Source: Candidatus Kapaibacterium sp.
Lineage (GTDB): Bacteria; Bacteroidota; Ignavibacteria; Kapaibacteriales; JAEUSM01
NCBI GenBank assembly: GCA_016788785.1
Contig: JAEUSM010000016.1
Location: 83,548 to 147,547, forward strand
Direction of reading: 5' to 3'
DNA length: 64,000 nt
Part shown: in pieces, positions 54,020 through 62,684 of the stretch
Layout of the letters: the number at the start of each line of letters is the position of its first letter
Position numbering within the stretch: the first letter of the stretch is position 1
Made by a program: the position numbers and the translations under genes
The notes under the pieces: generated by a model
Told to the model about the DNA's origin: nothing
What the model saw: the letters and a program-made list of their open reading frames with translations, nothing else
The model's database searches: none

Positions 54020-56128
54020 TTACTTTCCCTTTTCCAACCAAAAAGTATTCATTCTTCCTTTGCCTTTGATGTTGATTTCTCCACGTGGAATAAGAATGAA
54101 TTCTGGGTTTGTTTCGATTGCTTTTGCGAATGCCTCGCTGATGTGGATTCGACCTGCTTCAGAGTTCGATTCCATTCGAGAAGCAACGTTCACCGCATCA
54201 CCCCATAGGTCGTAGGTATATTTGTTTTTGCCAATGATTCCAGCGACAACTTCACCTGTGTGGATGCCAATACGAATTTCGATATCGTTGATACTATTAG
54301 TCCAAGAGGAATCACCAAGTTCTATTGGTATATCAATTATGAAGTTATTCATAATCTGATTCAGTTCGATTGCTGCTTTTGCAGTTACAGTTTGGTGATT
54401 TTTGAGCGGGATTGAAACATTTGCAACGGCTAAATATCCGTCACCAATCGTTTTAATTTTTTCTAAACCGAATTTACTTATAATCTCATCTGCCTTTGTG
54501 AAAATCGTATCTAAAAAGTATACCAAATGCTTTGGAGGAGCAATTGACGAAAGCGGGGTAAAGCCAACTAAATCTAAAAACAGCACAGAGACAGATTCAA
54601 AATGATCTGCTATCAAGTTTTCACCTTTTACAATTCGGTCTGTAATAGATTCTGGAAGTATATTTTTTAGAACATTTTCTTTTTCGACAAATCTAGCCCT
54701 TTCAATAGCAATTTGTTTTTCACGTTCTGCGGTTTTTCGTTCTAAATCAAATCGTTCAGCTTGTTTTTTTATTTCAATTGAATAAATTTCCTTTTCTAAT
54801 TTTATTACTTTCGCTTGATATTCAACAGCTTCTTCAAATCTTTTTTCATTTATTCGAAGTGAATAAAGCATTTCAAAAGATGTTTTTATTAGTTCTTTTG
54901 ATCCAATCTCTTCAGCTAATTGAATAGCTTGTTGGAGTTTTGATTCTGCTTGTTGTGTATTATAGTATTGTGACTCTTTTGAAGAATAAATGGAACCTAA
55001 ACTAGATGAACTTCGAGCGATGCCGTCTTTTTTTCCAATTTCAATATACAGTGATAATGACTCTTGAAACAAGTTAAAAGCATTCTCAAAATTTCTTTTT
55101 TTTAAATTAACATTTCCTAAATTACTAAGTGTAGATGCTATTCCACTTTTATTACCATTTTCTTTAAATAACTCCAATGCAATAGTAAAATATTCATTTG
55201 CTTTCTCAATTTTTTCTAATTTAAAATATACATTTCCTAAATTTTCAGTAGTCTGGACAACTCCAATTTCATTTCCAATTTCCTTATTAATTGTAAGTGC
55301 ATGAAATAGATATTCCAAAGCTTTTTCGTAATCTCCCAAATTCAAATAGACAATTCCAATATTCATTTTAGAACCAGCAATTCCTTCTTTATCATCCATT
55401 TGTTCTAACAACATCAATGCTCTTACTTGATACTCAAGAACTTTTTCGTATGAACTTATTGCAAAATAGACACCTCCAATATTTGCAAGCGTTATAGCAA
55501 CCCCTCGTTTGTTTTCAAATTCTTCGTTGAGGAATAACGCTTTTGTGAAATATTCAATTGAGCCTTGATAATCATTGATTTCCCAATATATTGTTCCTAT
55601 GATTTGGTATGTTTTTGCGATTTCTAATTTATTATTCAATTCTTGAAATAAGACCAATACTTTTCTTGAATACTCCAACGCAAGATTGTACTCACTTATC
55701 ATTCTGTAGGTCATTGCAAGATGTAACAAAGAAGTTGCAGTACCACTTTTATCTTCAATCTTTTCAGAGTCAAATAATGCTTTTTTGTAATATTCTAATG
55801 CTATATGGAATTCGTTTTGCCTTTTGAACACATTACCTAATCCAATATTTGCCTTTATGGATTGGAGTGTTAATCGAAATTGGATACAGTATTCCAATGC
55901 AACAGTAATTACTTTAATTGCAACGGCACTTTTACCACTTATAGTATAATTCCAACCAAGTAACAACATTGCTTCAATGTACTGTTCAACAACATCTATA
56001 TCAGTAGTATCTGAAACTTGAAAACTCGAATAAAACTTTTCCAGAATAACTATTGATTTTTCTAGGTTTCCCTTGTTTTGCTCTTCTTTGGCGAGCTGCA
56101 TTATGTTTTGTATTTCTTCGGGTGTCAT
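54020..56128 (-). CDS. TPR-adenylate cyclase (gene 4 of the operon)
   Basis: 702 aa from ATG 56128, whose ATGA overlaps the previous gene's stop; a TTG 18 bp earlier was rejected. About nine TPR units of 40 residues (residues about 45-400; e.g. ALEYLFHALTINKEIGNEIGV), then a basic coiled coil, then ILPESITDRIVKGE leading into a class III cyclase domain (about 510-700). Catalytic residues look intact: metal Asp pair in LFLDLVGFT and TIGDGYLAV, adenine-specifying Lys (EKIKTIGD) and Asp (YDLWGD), and NVASRMES with Asn and Arg. It should make cAMP from ATP in the cytoplasm. It is the longest of the four, having extra TPR and linker sequence. Confidence 0.9.
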   Translation of the reverse strand: MTPEEIQNIMQLAKEEQNKGNLEKSIVILEKFYSSFQVSDTTDIDVVEQYIEAMLLLGWNYTISGKSAVAIKVITVALEYCIQFRLTLQSIKANIGLGNVFKRQNEFHIALEYYKKALFDSEKIEDKSGTATSLLHLAMTYRMISEYNLALEYSRKVLVLFQELNNKLEIAKTYQIIGTIYWEINDYQGSIEYFTKALFLNEEFENKRGVAITLANIGGVYFAISSYEKVLEYQVRALMLLEQMDDKEGIAGSKMNIGIVYLNLGDYEKALEYLFHALTINKEIGNEIGVVQTTENLGNVYFKLEKIEKANEYFTIALELFKENGNKSGIASTLSNLGNVNLKKRNFENAFNLFQESLSLYIEIGKKDGIARSSSSLGSIYSSKESQYYNTQQAESKLQQAIQLAEEIGSKELIKTSFEMLYSLRINEKRFEEAVEYQAKVIKLEKEIYSIEIKKQAERFDLERKTAEREKQIAIERARFVEKENVLKNILPESITDRIVKGENLIADHFESVSVLFLDLVGFTPLSSIAPPKHLVYFLDTIFTKADEIISKFGLEKIKTIGDGYLAVANVSIPLKNHQTVTAKAAIELNQIMNNFIIDIPIELGDSSWTNSINDIEIRIGIHTGEVVAGIIGKNKYTYDLWGDAVNVASRMESNSEAGRIHISEAFAKAIETNPEFILIPRGEINIKGKGRMNTFWLEKGK

Positions 56129-57966
56129 TGCATTTTCTCCAACCAATACGTATTCATAGTTCCTTTGCCTTTGATGAAGATTTCGCCTCGTGGGATTATG
56201 GAAAATTCAGAGTTAAGCTCGATGGATTTAGCAAATTGTTCGCTGATGTGGATGCGACCTGCTTCGGAGTTGGATTCCATACGAGAGGCTATGTTTACAG
56301 CATCACCCCACAAGTCATAGGTATATTTGTTTTTGCCGATGATTCCTGCGACAACTTCTCCAGTGTGAATGCCGATACGAATTTCGATCTCCTTCATATC
56401 CTTTATCCAATCGGTATCACCCAAATCAGATGGGATATTGACGGTAAAGTCTCGCATAGTTTCGAGAAGTTGGAGTGACGCAAGTGCAGTTGCTTTTTGG
56501 TGTTCTTCGACTGGAGAAGTTACATTCGCAACTGCTAAATATCCATCACCAATGGTTTTGATTTTCTCTAAGCCATATTGTTCTACAACGTCATCTGCTT
56601 TTTGGAAAATTGCGTCAAGTATATAGACTAGTTGTTTAGGAGGGGCTATAGAAGAAAGGGATGTAAATCCAACCAAATCCATAAATAATACTGAAACTGA
56701 ATGGAAATGGTCAGAAATAAATGTTTCTTGATTGAGAATTCTATCGGCAATTTTAGAAGGAAGTATGTTATGAAGTATTTTTTCTTGTTCTTGGAACCGA
56801 GCCAGTTTCAACTGACGTGCTTTTTCATCTTCTTCTATTTTACGTCTTTGATCGAATAGTCTTGATTTATTTATTGCTTCTTCTGATTGAATGTCTTCTT
56901 TTACAGCAATACATTGTTTGTAATAAGAAAATGCATTATCAATGTCTCCCATTTGTTCATATAATTCTGATAACTCATTGAGTAAATCCTTAGTTGTTTT
57001 TTTAGTACCAATCTCTTTTGATAAAGAGCATGCGCTAATCAAATATTCTAATGCTTTTGGGTAATCAGCAAGTGATTTATAAACACTACCAATGTTACCT
57101 AAATTTATTGCAATCCTACCTTTGTCTGCAATTCGTTCATTAATATATAATGCCCTATTGTAATACTCCAATGCATTTTGGAAGTCAGAAATTTTAAAGT
57201 ATACAATCCCTATATTTCCAAGATTAGTTGAAATTCCAATTTGGTTTCCAATTTCTTCATTGATCTGAAATGCTTTTTCATAATACTCTAAGGCTTTTAT
57301 GTAGTCTGAAAGTATGCTATAAATAATTCCAATATTTCCTAATTGATTTGCAATACCACTTTTGTACTTATTTTCGTTATGTTGGTATAATGATTTTTGA
57401 AAATATTCTAATGCTAAGGGATAATTTGAAAGACTGTTGTAAACATTCCCAATATTCCCAAGTGTGATGGCAATTCTATTTTTATTTCCAATTTCCTCAT
57501 GAATCTGTAAGGCTTTTGAAAGATATTCTATGGATTTGACGTAATCCGAAAGTTTATTGAAAACAATTCCAATATTTCCTATATTCACTGCAATACTATC
57601 TTTATTTCCAATTTCTTCATTTATCTGTAATGCTTTTTCATAATACTCTAAGGCTTTAGGATAGTTTGAAAGAGAATTGTATACACTTCCAATATTCCCA
57701 TATTGTCGTCCAATACCCTCATTATCAGATATTTCTTCATTGATTTGTAATGCGATTTCATAATACTCTAAGGCTTTGGGGTACTCAGATAGATTCCAGT
57801 ATACATTTCCTAATATGTTATTAACATTTGCTAAAGATTCTGCATTTTGTTGAATTTCTTCTTTCTGCAAAAGTTCATACGCGAATGACTTTGCTTCATA
57901 GAATTGTGATGATTTAGTCAAATTTATTAACCTATCTATGCTTAAGTTACTTTCTTGCTTTGTCAT
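56125..57966 (-). CDS. TPR-adenylate cyclase (gene 3 of the operon)
   Basis: 613 aa from ATG 57966 (ATGA overlap with the preceding gene). Nine TPR units with a near-regular unit IALEYYEKALQINEEIGNK...LGNIGIVYNSLSDYP, the most uniform of the four, which suggests recent internal duplication. A coiled linker (KIEEDEKARQLKLARFQEQEKILHNILPSKIADRI) precedes the cyclase domain with LFMDLVGFT, TIGDGYLAV, GIHTGEVVAGIIGKNKYTYDLWGDAVNIASRMES. All substrate and metal residues are present. The C-terminus ends WLEKMQ, and the codons for WLE supply the Shine-Dalgarno (TTGGAG) for the next gene. Confidence 0.9.
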   Translation of the reverse strand: MTKQESNLSIDRLINLTKSSQFYEAKSFAYELLQKEEIQQNAESLANVNNILGNVYWNLSEYPKALEYYEIALQINEEISDNEGIGRQYGNIGSVYNSLSNYPKALEYYEKALQINEEIGNKDSIAVNIGNIGIVFNKLSDYVKSIEYLSKALQIHEEIGNKNRIAITLGNIGNVYNSLSNYPLALEYFQKSLYQHNENKYKSGIANQLGNIGIIYSILSDYIKALEYYEKAFQINEEIGNQIGISTNLGNIGIVYFKISDFQNALEYYNRALYINERIADKGRIAINLGNIGSVYKSLADYPKALEYLISACSLSKEIGTKKTTKDLLNELSELYEQMGDIDNAFSYYKQCIAVKEDIQSEEAINKSRLFDQRRKIEEDEKARQLKLARFQEQEKILHNILPSKIADRILNQETFISDHFHSVSVLFMDLVGFTSLSSIAPPKQLVYILDAIFQKADDVVEQYGLEKIKTIGDGYLAVANVTSPVEEHQKATALASLQLLETMRDFTVNIPSDLGDTDWIKDMKEIEIRIGIHTGEVVAGIIGKNKYTYDLWGDAVNIASRMESNSEAGRIHISEQFAKSIELNSEFSIIPRGEIFIKGKGTMNTYWLEKMQ

Positions 57967-59804
57967 TTCGCTTTCTCCAACCAAAAAGTATTCATTCTAC
58001 CTTTTCCTTTGATGTTGATTTCTCCACGTGGAATGAGAGTAAATTCTGGTTGTGACTCTATTGCTTTTGCAAAAGCATCACTGATGTGTATTTTCCATGC
58101 GGAGGAATTGGACTCCATTCTTGAGGCTACATTCACTGCATCTCCCCACAAATCGAATGTCATCTTCTTTTTGCTTATTACTCCAGCAACAACTTCACCA
58201 GTATGAATACCTATTCGGACTTGTATTTCATTCATATCCTTTGTCCAATCGGTATTCCCCAGATCACTCGAAATCGAAACATTAAATTCTTTCATAGTTT
58301 TCAAAAGTTCTAAGGCTGCTAATGCAGTTGCTTTTTGATGTTCTTCCAGTGTTTTTGTTACATTTGCAACTGCCAAATATCCATCACCTATTGTTTTGAT
58401 TTTCTCTAAACCGTATCGTTCAACCACTTCGTCTGCTTTTTGGAAAATTGTATCTAATATATATACCAATTGTTTTGGTGGAGCAATAGAAGAAAGTGGA
58501 GTAAACCCCACCAAATCCATAAACAACACTGAAACAGATTCAAAATGGTCTGCTATGAAGTTTTCTTGCTGCAATATTCTATCTGCTATATTAACCGGCA
58601 AAATATTATGTAATAACTTTTCTTGTTCTTGAAACCGAGCTAATTTCAACTGTCGTGCTTTTTCATCTTCTTCTATTTTGCGTTGATGGTCTAACTGTAA
58701 CGCTTTTTTGTTGTTTTCCTCTGATTGTATTTCGTCTTTGAGTGAAACAAACTTTTTGTACAAAATTAATGCTTCATTACTATTCCCAAGGTGTTCAAAG
58801 ATTTCAGATTTTAGCTTATAACATTCATGAAGTGTAACTTTGTTTGAAATGGATTCGGCAAGAGATATACTTTTTTCTAAATAAGTTGACGCTTTTTCGT
58901 AATCTTTTAGGAGAAAAAACAGACTTCCAATGTTAAATAAATTCACTGAAATTGCATGTCTATCATTGATTGAATAGTTGATTTCTAACGCTTGTTGAAA
59001 AAAATCTATAGCTTTGTCAAATTGTTGGAGTGCTTTACAAACTATCCCTAAATTGGAAATATCTATAGCTATATTCTGTTTATTATTTATCTCCTTATTG
59101 ATAGAAAGTGCTTGTTCAAAAGAGTTTAGAGCTAAATCATACTTTTCCAATTCTAAATAAACTATCCCAAGATTCCCAATAGCTCTGGCTATACCATGCT
59201 TGTTGTCAAGAATTCTCTCAATCTCTAATGATTTTTCGTAGTATTCCAAAGCAACTGGATAGTTTTTTAGATAATAATTGACTATTCCAATATTCAAAAG
59301 ATTAGTAGAAATGCCATTTTTATTATCAATCTCTTTACTAATAGTTAATGATTTATCAAGATATTCAATTGCTTTGGAAAAATTGGAAAGACTAATATAC
59401 ACATTTCCAATATTCGATAGATTTATTCCTACACCTACCTTATTATCTAATTTTGTATTAATTTCAAGAGCATAATGAAAATACTCCAATGCTTTAGGAT
59501 ACTCTGACAATCTATCATAAACAACACCAAGATTTCCTGAATTTCGCGATATACCTTTGACTATTCCTAATTCTTCACTAAGTTTAAGAGAAGCTTCAAA
59601 ATAGTGAATAGATTTTTGATATTCACCTAAATAGGAGTTGACAATTCCCAAAATTGTTAGGATTTTTGAGTAGGACAGCTTATCATTTTGAATCGCTTCT
59701 TTCTCAATCAAGGCATTTCCTATTTCATTTGCTTTTAGAAACTCTGAATTATCTCGCAACTGTTCTAACTGTAGAATCGATTCTGCTATTTCCAATTCTG
59801 TCAT
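57963..59804 (-). CDS. TPR-adenylate cyclase (gene 2 of the operon)
   Basis: 613 aa from ATG 59804. About nine TPRs, linker KIEEDEKARQLKLARFQEQEKLLHNILPVNIADRI, then cyclase with LFMDLVGFTPLSSIAPPKQLVYILDTIF, TIGDGYLAV, and a somewhat altered pocket: AGVISKKKMTFDLWGDAVNVASRMES then SNSSAWKIHIS instead of SEAGRIHIS. The adenine Asp and catalytic Asn/Arg remain, so activity is still likely. It joins gene 1 by TAATG and gene 3 by ATGA. Confidence 0.9.
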   Translation of the reverse strand: MTELEIAESILQLEQLRDNSEFLKANEIGNALIEKEAIQNDKLSYSKILTILGIVNSYLGEYQKSIHYFEASLKLSEELGIVKGISRNSGNLGVVYDRLSEYPKALEYFHYALEINTKLDNKVGVGINLSNIGNVYISLSNFSKAIEYLDKSLTISKEIDNKNGISTNLLNIGIVNYYLKNYPVALEYYEKSLEIERILDNKHGIARAIGNLGIVYLELEKYDLALNSFEQALSINKEINNKQNIAIDISNLGIVCKALQQFDKAIDFFQQALEINYSINDRHAISVNLFNIGSLFFLLKDYEKASTYLEKSISLAESISNKVTLHECYKLKSEIFEHLGNSNEALILYKKFVSLKDEIQSEENNKKALQLDHQRKIEEDEKARQLKLARFQEQEKLLHNILPVNIADRILQQENFIADHFESVSVLFMDLVGFTPLSSIAPPKQLVYILDTIFQKADEVVERYGLEKIKTIGDGYLAVANVTKTLEEHQKATALAALELLKTMKEFNVSISSDLGNTDWTKDMNEIQVRIGIHTGEVVAGVISKKKMTFDLWGDAVNVASRMESNSSAWKIHISDAFAKAIESQPEFTLIPRGEINIKGKGRMNTFWLEKAK

Positions 59805-61609
59805 TATGCCTTCTCCAACCAAAATGTGTTCATACTTCCTTTGCCTTTGATGTTGATTTCTCCACGAGGGATTACAGAAAATTCTTGGTGTTGTTTGATA
59901 GCTTTTGCAAATTGTTCACTGATTTGAATTCGCCCTTGTTCTGATGTTGATTCCATCCTTGAAGCAACATTCACAGCATCGCCCCACACATCATAGGCAA
60001 ATTTTCGTTCTCCAATGATTCCAGCAACAACACCACCACAATGCAAGCCAATGCGAATTTGTAATTTTTCAAATCGTTCTTTCAATCGAAGTTTTGGTAA
60101 AATTTCTGCTATCTCCAATGCAAATTTTGCAGTACGCAAGGAATGGTCTTCATATTGTTCTGGTACACCACAAACTGCCATATAAGCATCACCAATGGTT
60201 TTTATCTTTTCTAATCCATACTTAGTGCCTATTCTATCAAAAGCAGTAAAAATTGTATTCAGTGCGACAACTAATTCTGAAGGTGAAAGCTGGGAAGATA
60301 ACTCTGTAAACCCCACTATATCAGAAAAGAAGATACTCACATTCTCGTATGATTCCGCGATTGTTGTTTCACCTTCTATTAGCCTATTTGCAATACTAAC
60401 TGGTAAAATATTATGGAAAATTCGTTCCTGTTCTTGAAAACGTGCAAGTTTCAATAACCGAGATTTTTCGTCTTCTTCGATTTGTCGTTTTTGGTCAAAA
60501 AGAAGAGCTTTTTGTTTTGCATCTTGCGAATTGATAGAGTCTTTGAGTGAAACAAAACGTCTGAAAAATCTCATTGCTTGTTCAAAATCTTTTGTTTTTT
60601 CGTGAAGCATCGAATATAATTCCAAACACTCCATTTCTAATAATTGATCTTGCAATTCTTTGGCTACGTTCCAACATTGATTGATAAAGTCAAAAGATTG
60701 AGATATATCATCAAGACAATAATACACAAACGCCAAATTTTTGAGATTAAATCCAACACCTCGTTTATCGTGATTTTCTGTATTAAGTTGTAGGGCTTGA
60801 TGATAATATTCCAATGATTTTGGATAGTCTTCCATAGAAAAGTATACATTTCCAATGCTAGAAAGATTAAACGCAATTTTATTCTTAAAGCCATGTTCTT
60901 CTTTAAGTGCTATAGCTTTGTGGAAATATTCTAATGCCAATTCGTAATTTTGCAAGTAATAATAGACGATGCCAATATTGCCCAAATTGATTGCTGCTCC
61001 GTCGTATTTTCGCTGTTTCGAATTGATATCTAATGCTTTTTGATAGTATTCAATTGCTTTCGAGTATTCATTCAAATGGCGAAATAGATTACCAATATTG
61101 CCTACATTGATTGCAATTCCTACGTAATCTTGAAGTTCTTCATAATAGGATAAAGCTTTTTCAAAATACTCTAAAGCAATTTGATAATCTGATAAATTGA
61201 GGTAAATAATTCCAATATTCCCAAGATTTCTGGCAATTCCAATGTTATACTCTATCTCATTTGATATATCCAAGGATTCTTTGAGATACTGAAAAGCAGT
61301 TGGGTAGTCAGAAATTGATTCGTAGATATTTCCTATTGTGCTCAAACAATCGACAATTCCGACCTTATTATTGTGAAGTTTCTGAAGTTCTAAAACCTTT
61401 TTATTATATTCGATAGCTTCAGTGAATTTTGAAGTATTTTCATATAGTTTCCCCAATAAAGAGTACAATTTAACTAAGTTCACAGTATCTGTATTGACAG
61501 AAGGTTCATTCAATATTTTGTTTGCAATTGCCAATGCTTCATCAAAACTATTGCGTTCCAATAGTTCTTCTAAATGTTGAATTTGCTTTCGAATTTCTTC
61601 AACGGTCAT
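59804..61609 (-). CDS. TPR-adenylate cyclase (gene 1 of the operon)
   Basis: 601 aa from ATG 61609; an in-frame TTG 12 bp earlier was rejected. About eight TPRs (LGNIGIIYLNLSDYQIALEYFEKAL and similar), a coiled linker, then a cyclase domain that differs from the other three: FFSDIVGFTELSSQLSPSELVVALNTIF, TIGDAYMAVCGVPEQYEDHSLRTAKFAL, IGLHCGGVVAGIIGERKFAYDVWGDAVNVASRMES. Metal Asp pair, Lys/Asp adenine pair and Asn/Arg are all there. The divergence suggests it is the oldest member, with genes 2-4 arising by later duplication. It begins the operon, 213 bp from the divergent lipoprotein signal. Confidence 0.9.
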   Translation of the reverse strand: MTVEEIRKQIQHLEELLERNSFDEALAIANKILNEPSVNTDTVNLVKLYSLLGKLYENTSKFTEAIEYNKKVLELQKLHNNKVGIVDCLSTIGNIYESISDYPTAFQYLKESLDISNEIEYNIGIARNLGNIGIIYLNLSDYQIALEYFEKALSYYEELQDYVGIAINVGNIGNLFRHLNEYSKAIEYYQKALDINSKQRKYDGAAINLGNIGIVYYYLQNYELALEYFHKAIALKEEHGFKNKIAFNLSSIGNVYFSMEDYPKSLEYYHQALQLNTENHDKRGVGFNLKNLAFVYYCLDDISQSFDFINQCWNVAKELQDQLLEMECLELYSMLHEKTKDFEQAMRFFRRFVSLKDSINSQDAKQKALLFDQKRQIEEDEKSRLLKLARFQEQERIFHNILPVSIANRLIEGETTIAESYENVSIFFSDIVGFTELSSQLSPSELVVALNTIFTAFDRIGTKYGLEKIKTIGDAYMAVCGVPEQYEDHSLRTAKFALEIAEILPKLRLKERFEKLQIRIGLHCGGVVAGIIGERKFAYDVWGDAVNVASRMESTSEQGRIQISEQFAKAIKQHQEFSVIPRGEINIKGKGSMNTFWLEKA

Positions 61610-61637
61610 TATATCACTCAATATGAAAAAAAGTACT

Positions 61638-61645
61638 CAAATATA
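61638..61645 (-). promoter_or_regulatory. Putative -7 promoter element of the TPR-cyclase operon
   Basis: TATATTTG on the minus strand, identical to the rplM -7 box and about 28 bp upstream of the ATG at 61609. The -33 region is A-rich with no TTTG at 19 bp, so support is partial. Confidence 0.4.
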
Positions 61646-61791
61646 CGGTTTTATTTTTGGATTTTTTTGTATTGTTTTCATTGAGATAAATTTGCAAGTT
61701 TATAAGGCAAATTTCGAAATCTCTAAAAAAAAGTACACGCTTCTTTACGATATATTCATTTTCAATATACATTACATTACAACCGATTTAC

Positions 61792-61807
61792 TATCGTATA
61801 TACGATA
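61792..61807. promoter_or_regulatory. 16-bp perfect palindrome upstream of the small lipoprotein gene
   Basis: TATCGTATATACGATA, symmetrical around 61799/61800, ends 25 bp before the ATG at 61833. It could be an operator for a dimeric regulator of the lipoprotein gene and perhaps of the divergent cyclase operon (about 180 bp away). A partial half-site TACGATATATTC lies near 61747. Confidence 0.4.
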
Positions 61808-61832
61808 TCTAAAACTATCATCTGTGTTACCT

Positions 61833-62111
61833 ATGAAAAACTATATCCTTTTAGCAGTACTTGTTGCTACTGTCTCTTGTGGTGATTTGAATCAACAAGT
61901 TGAAGACAAATTAAATCTTTTGAATAACAAAGCTGATAAATTAGACTCAATTGTTAATAAAGAACTCAATAAGGTAAACACGTTGGATTCTCTTATCGAA
62001 AAAGAAGGTTCGAAAGTAAAACGACTAGACTCGTTAATCGATAAGTCAACCTCAAAAATTGATTCTATTGCCAATGCAAAGAAAACAGCTGTAGAAAAAT
62101 TGACACAATAG
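61833..62111 (+). CDS. Small coiled-coil lipoprotein
   Basis: 92 aa from ATG 61833, where the lipoprotein signal (YILLAVLVATVSC) begins; the 70 codons upstream in frame are low-complexity and were rejected. After Cys the protein is helical, with four spaced LDSIxxK units (LDSIVNKELNKVNTLDSLIEKEGSKVKRLDSLIDKSTSKIDSI), which form a repeating 7-residue-like pattern. It resembles Lpp-type small coiled-coil lipoproteins in build only, not in sequence. It may span or tether envelope layers. Confidence 0.65.
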   Translation: MKNYILLAVLVATVSCGDLNQQVEDKLNLLNNKADKLDSIVNKELNKVNTLDSLIEKEGSKVKRLDSLIDKSTSKIDSIANAKKTAVEKLTQ

Positions 62112-62123
62112 AATATTGAAAAT

Positions 62124-62156
62124 AAAAAAAGGGATGCAAAATGCATCCCTTTTTTT
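62124..62156 (+). terminator. Bidirectional terminator, lipoprotein and tmRNA
   Basis: GGGATGCA (62131-62138), 3-nt loop, TGCATCCC (62142-62149) with seven A before and seven T after. It ends the lipoprotein gene on the plus strand and the tmRNA on the minus strand. Confidence 0.92.
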
Positions 62157-62157
62157 G

Positions 62158-62523
62158 TGGAGGTGGCGGGAGTCGAACCCGCGTCCAAAATGGAAAGACA
62201 GCAGAATCTCCGTGCAAAGTCTGTATATGGTAATGAGAAGTGTTCACCCACAGACAGGTCATTTCCCTTGCAATCAGTGTTTGTCTCGTACCTTTGACCT
62301 GTTTGCACATCTCCAGCACCAACCTATCTAAGGGTTACACCAAAACGATACCCGAAAGGTAAACTATCGTCCGATGATGGGGTAAGTGTTTACTTACGCA
62401 GCCATGCGATACTCAAAAGAGTCGCCAGTTGTTTGTCCGCCAGTTGTATTAACGAGCTCCACCAGCGTAGCTCGACACGCATCTACTCGACTTTCACCAT
62501 CCTGTCGAAGCCAGTACACCCCC
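62158..62523 (-). ncRNA. ssrA: tmRNA (ssrA)
   Basis: On the minus strand a 366-nt one-piece tmRNA. The 5' end GGGGGTGTACTGGCTTCGACAG (62523 onward) pairs its GGGGGTG with CACCTCC near the 3' end (62165-62159; one G-U), leaving discriminator A at 62158; CCA is not encoded. The T arm GCGGGTTCGACTCCCGC is present. The tag ORF ends at a TAA (62396-62394). Read back in frame it gives ...TTGGQTTGDSFEYRMAA, preceded by a possible resume codon near 62453-62448 (GTT or AAT), which I cannot fix. The MAA end resembles Chlorobium-type tags. tmRNA rescues stalled ribosomes and tags products for ClpXP, encoded at 10540-12509. Confidence 0.96.
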
Positions 62524-62684
62524 ATATGTTTGGGAACCGTCAATGACGTCATTCATTGGTCTGTATTTCCTTTATCAAAAAATTTTTTCACAAAATTGTA
62601 CAAAATAGTTTTCTATGTGAAATATTTTTACTAATTTACCGACCAATTGGTTTTATTGATACCCACTATCCTTCAGTTTTTCTT

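Noticed and set aside
56129..59822. TTG starts 18 bp before the cyclase ATGs
   Set aside because: The TTG belongs to the TTGGAG sequence at the end of the previous gene, which serves as the Shine-Dalgarno; the ATG gives TAATG or ATGA coupling.
54020..61609. Anti-phage cyclic-nucleotide defence (Pycsar- or CBASS-like) reading of the cyclase array
   Set aside because: No effector gene (TIR, TM or nuclease type) adjoins, and the cyclases carry TPRs rather than the compact defence architecture.
62065..62634. ORFs overlapping the tmRNA on both strands
   Set aside because: The region folds and aligns as tmRNA, including acceptor stem, T arm and tag ORF, so these ORFs are accidental.
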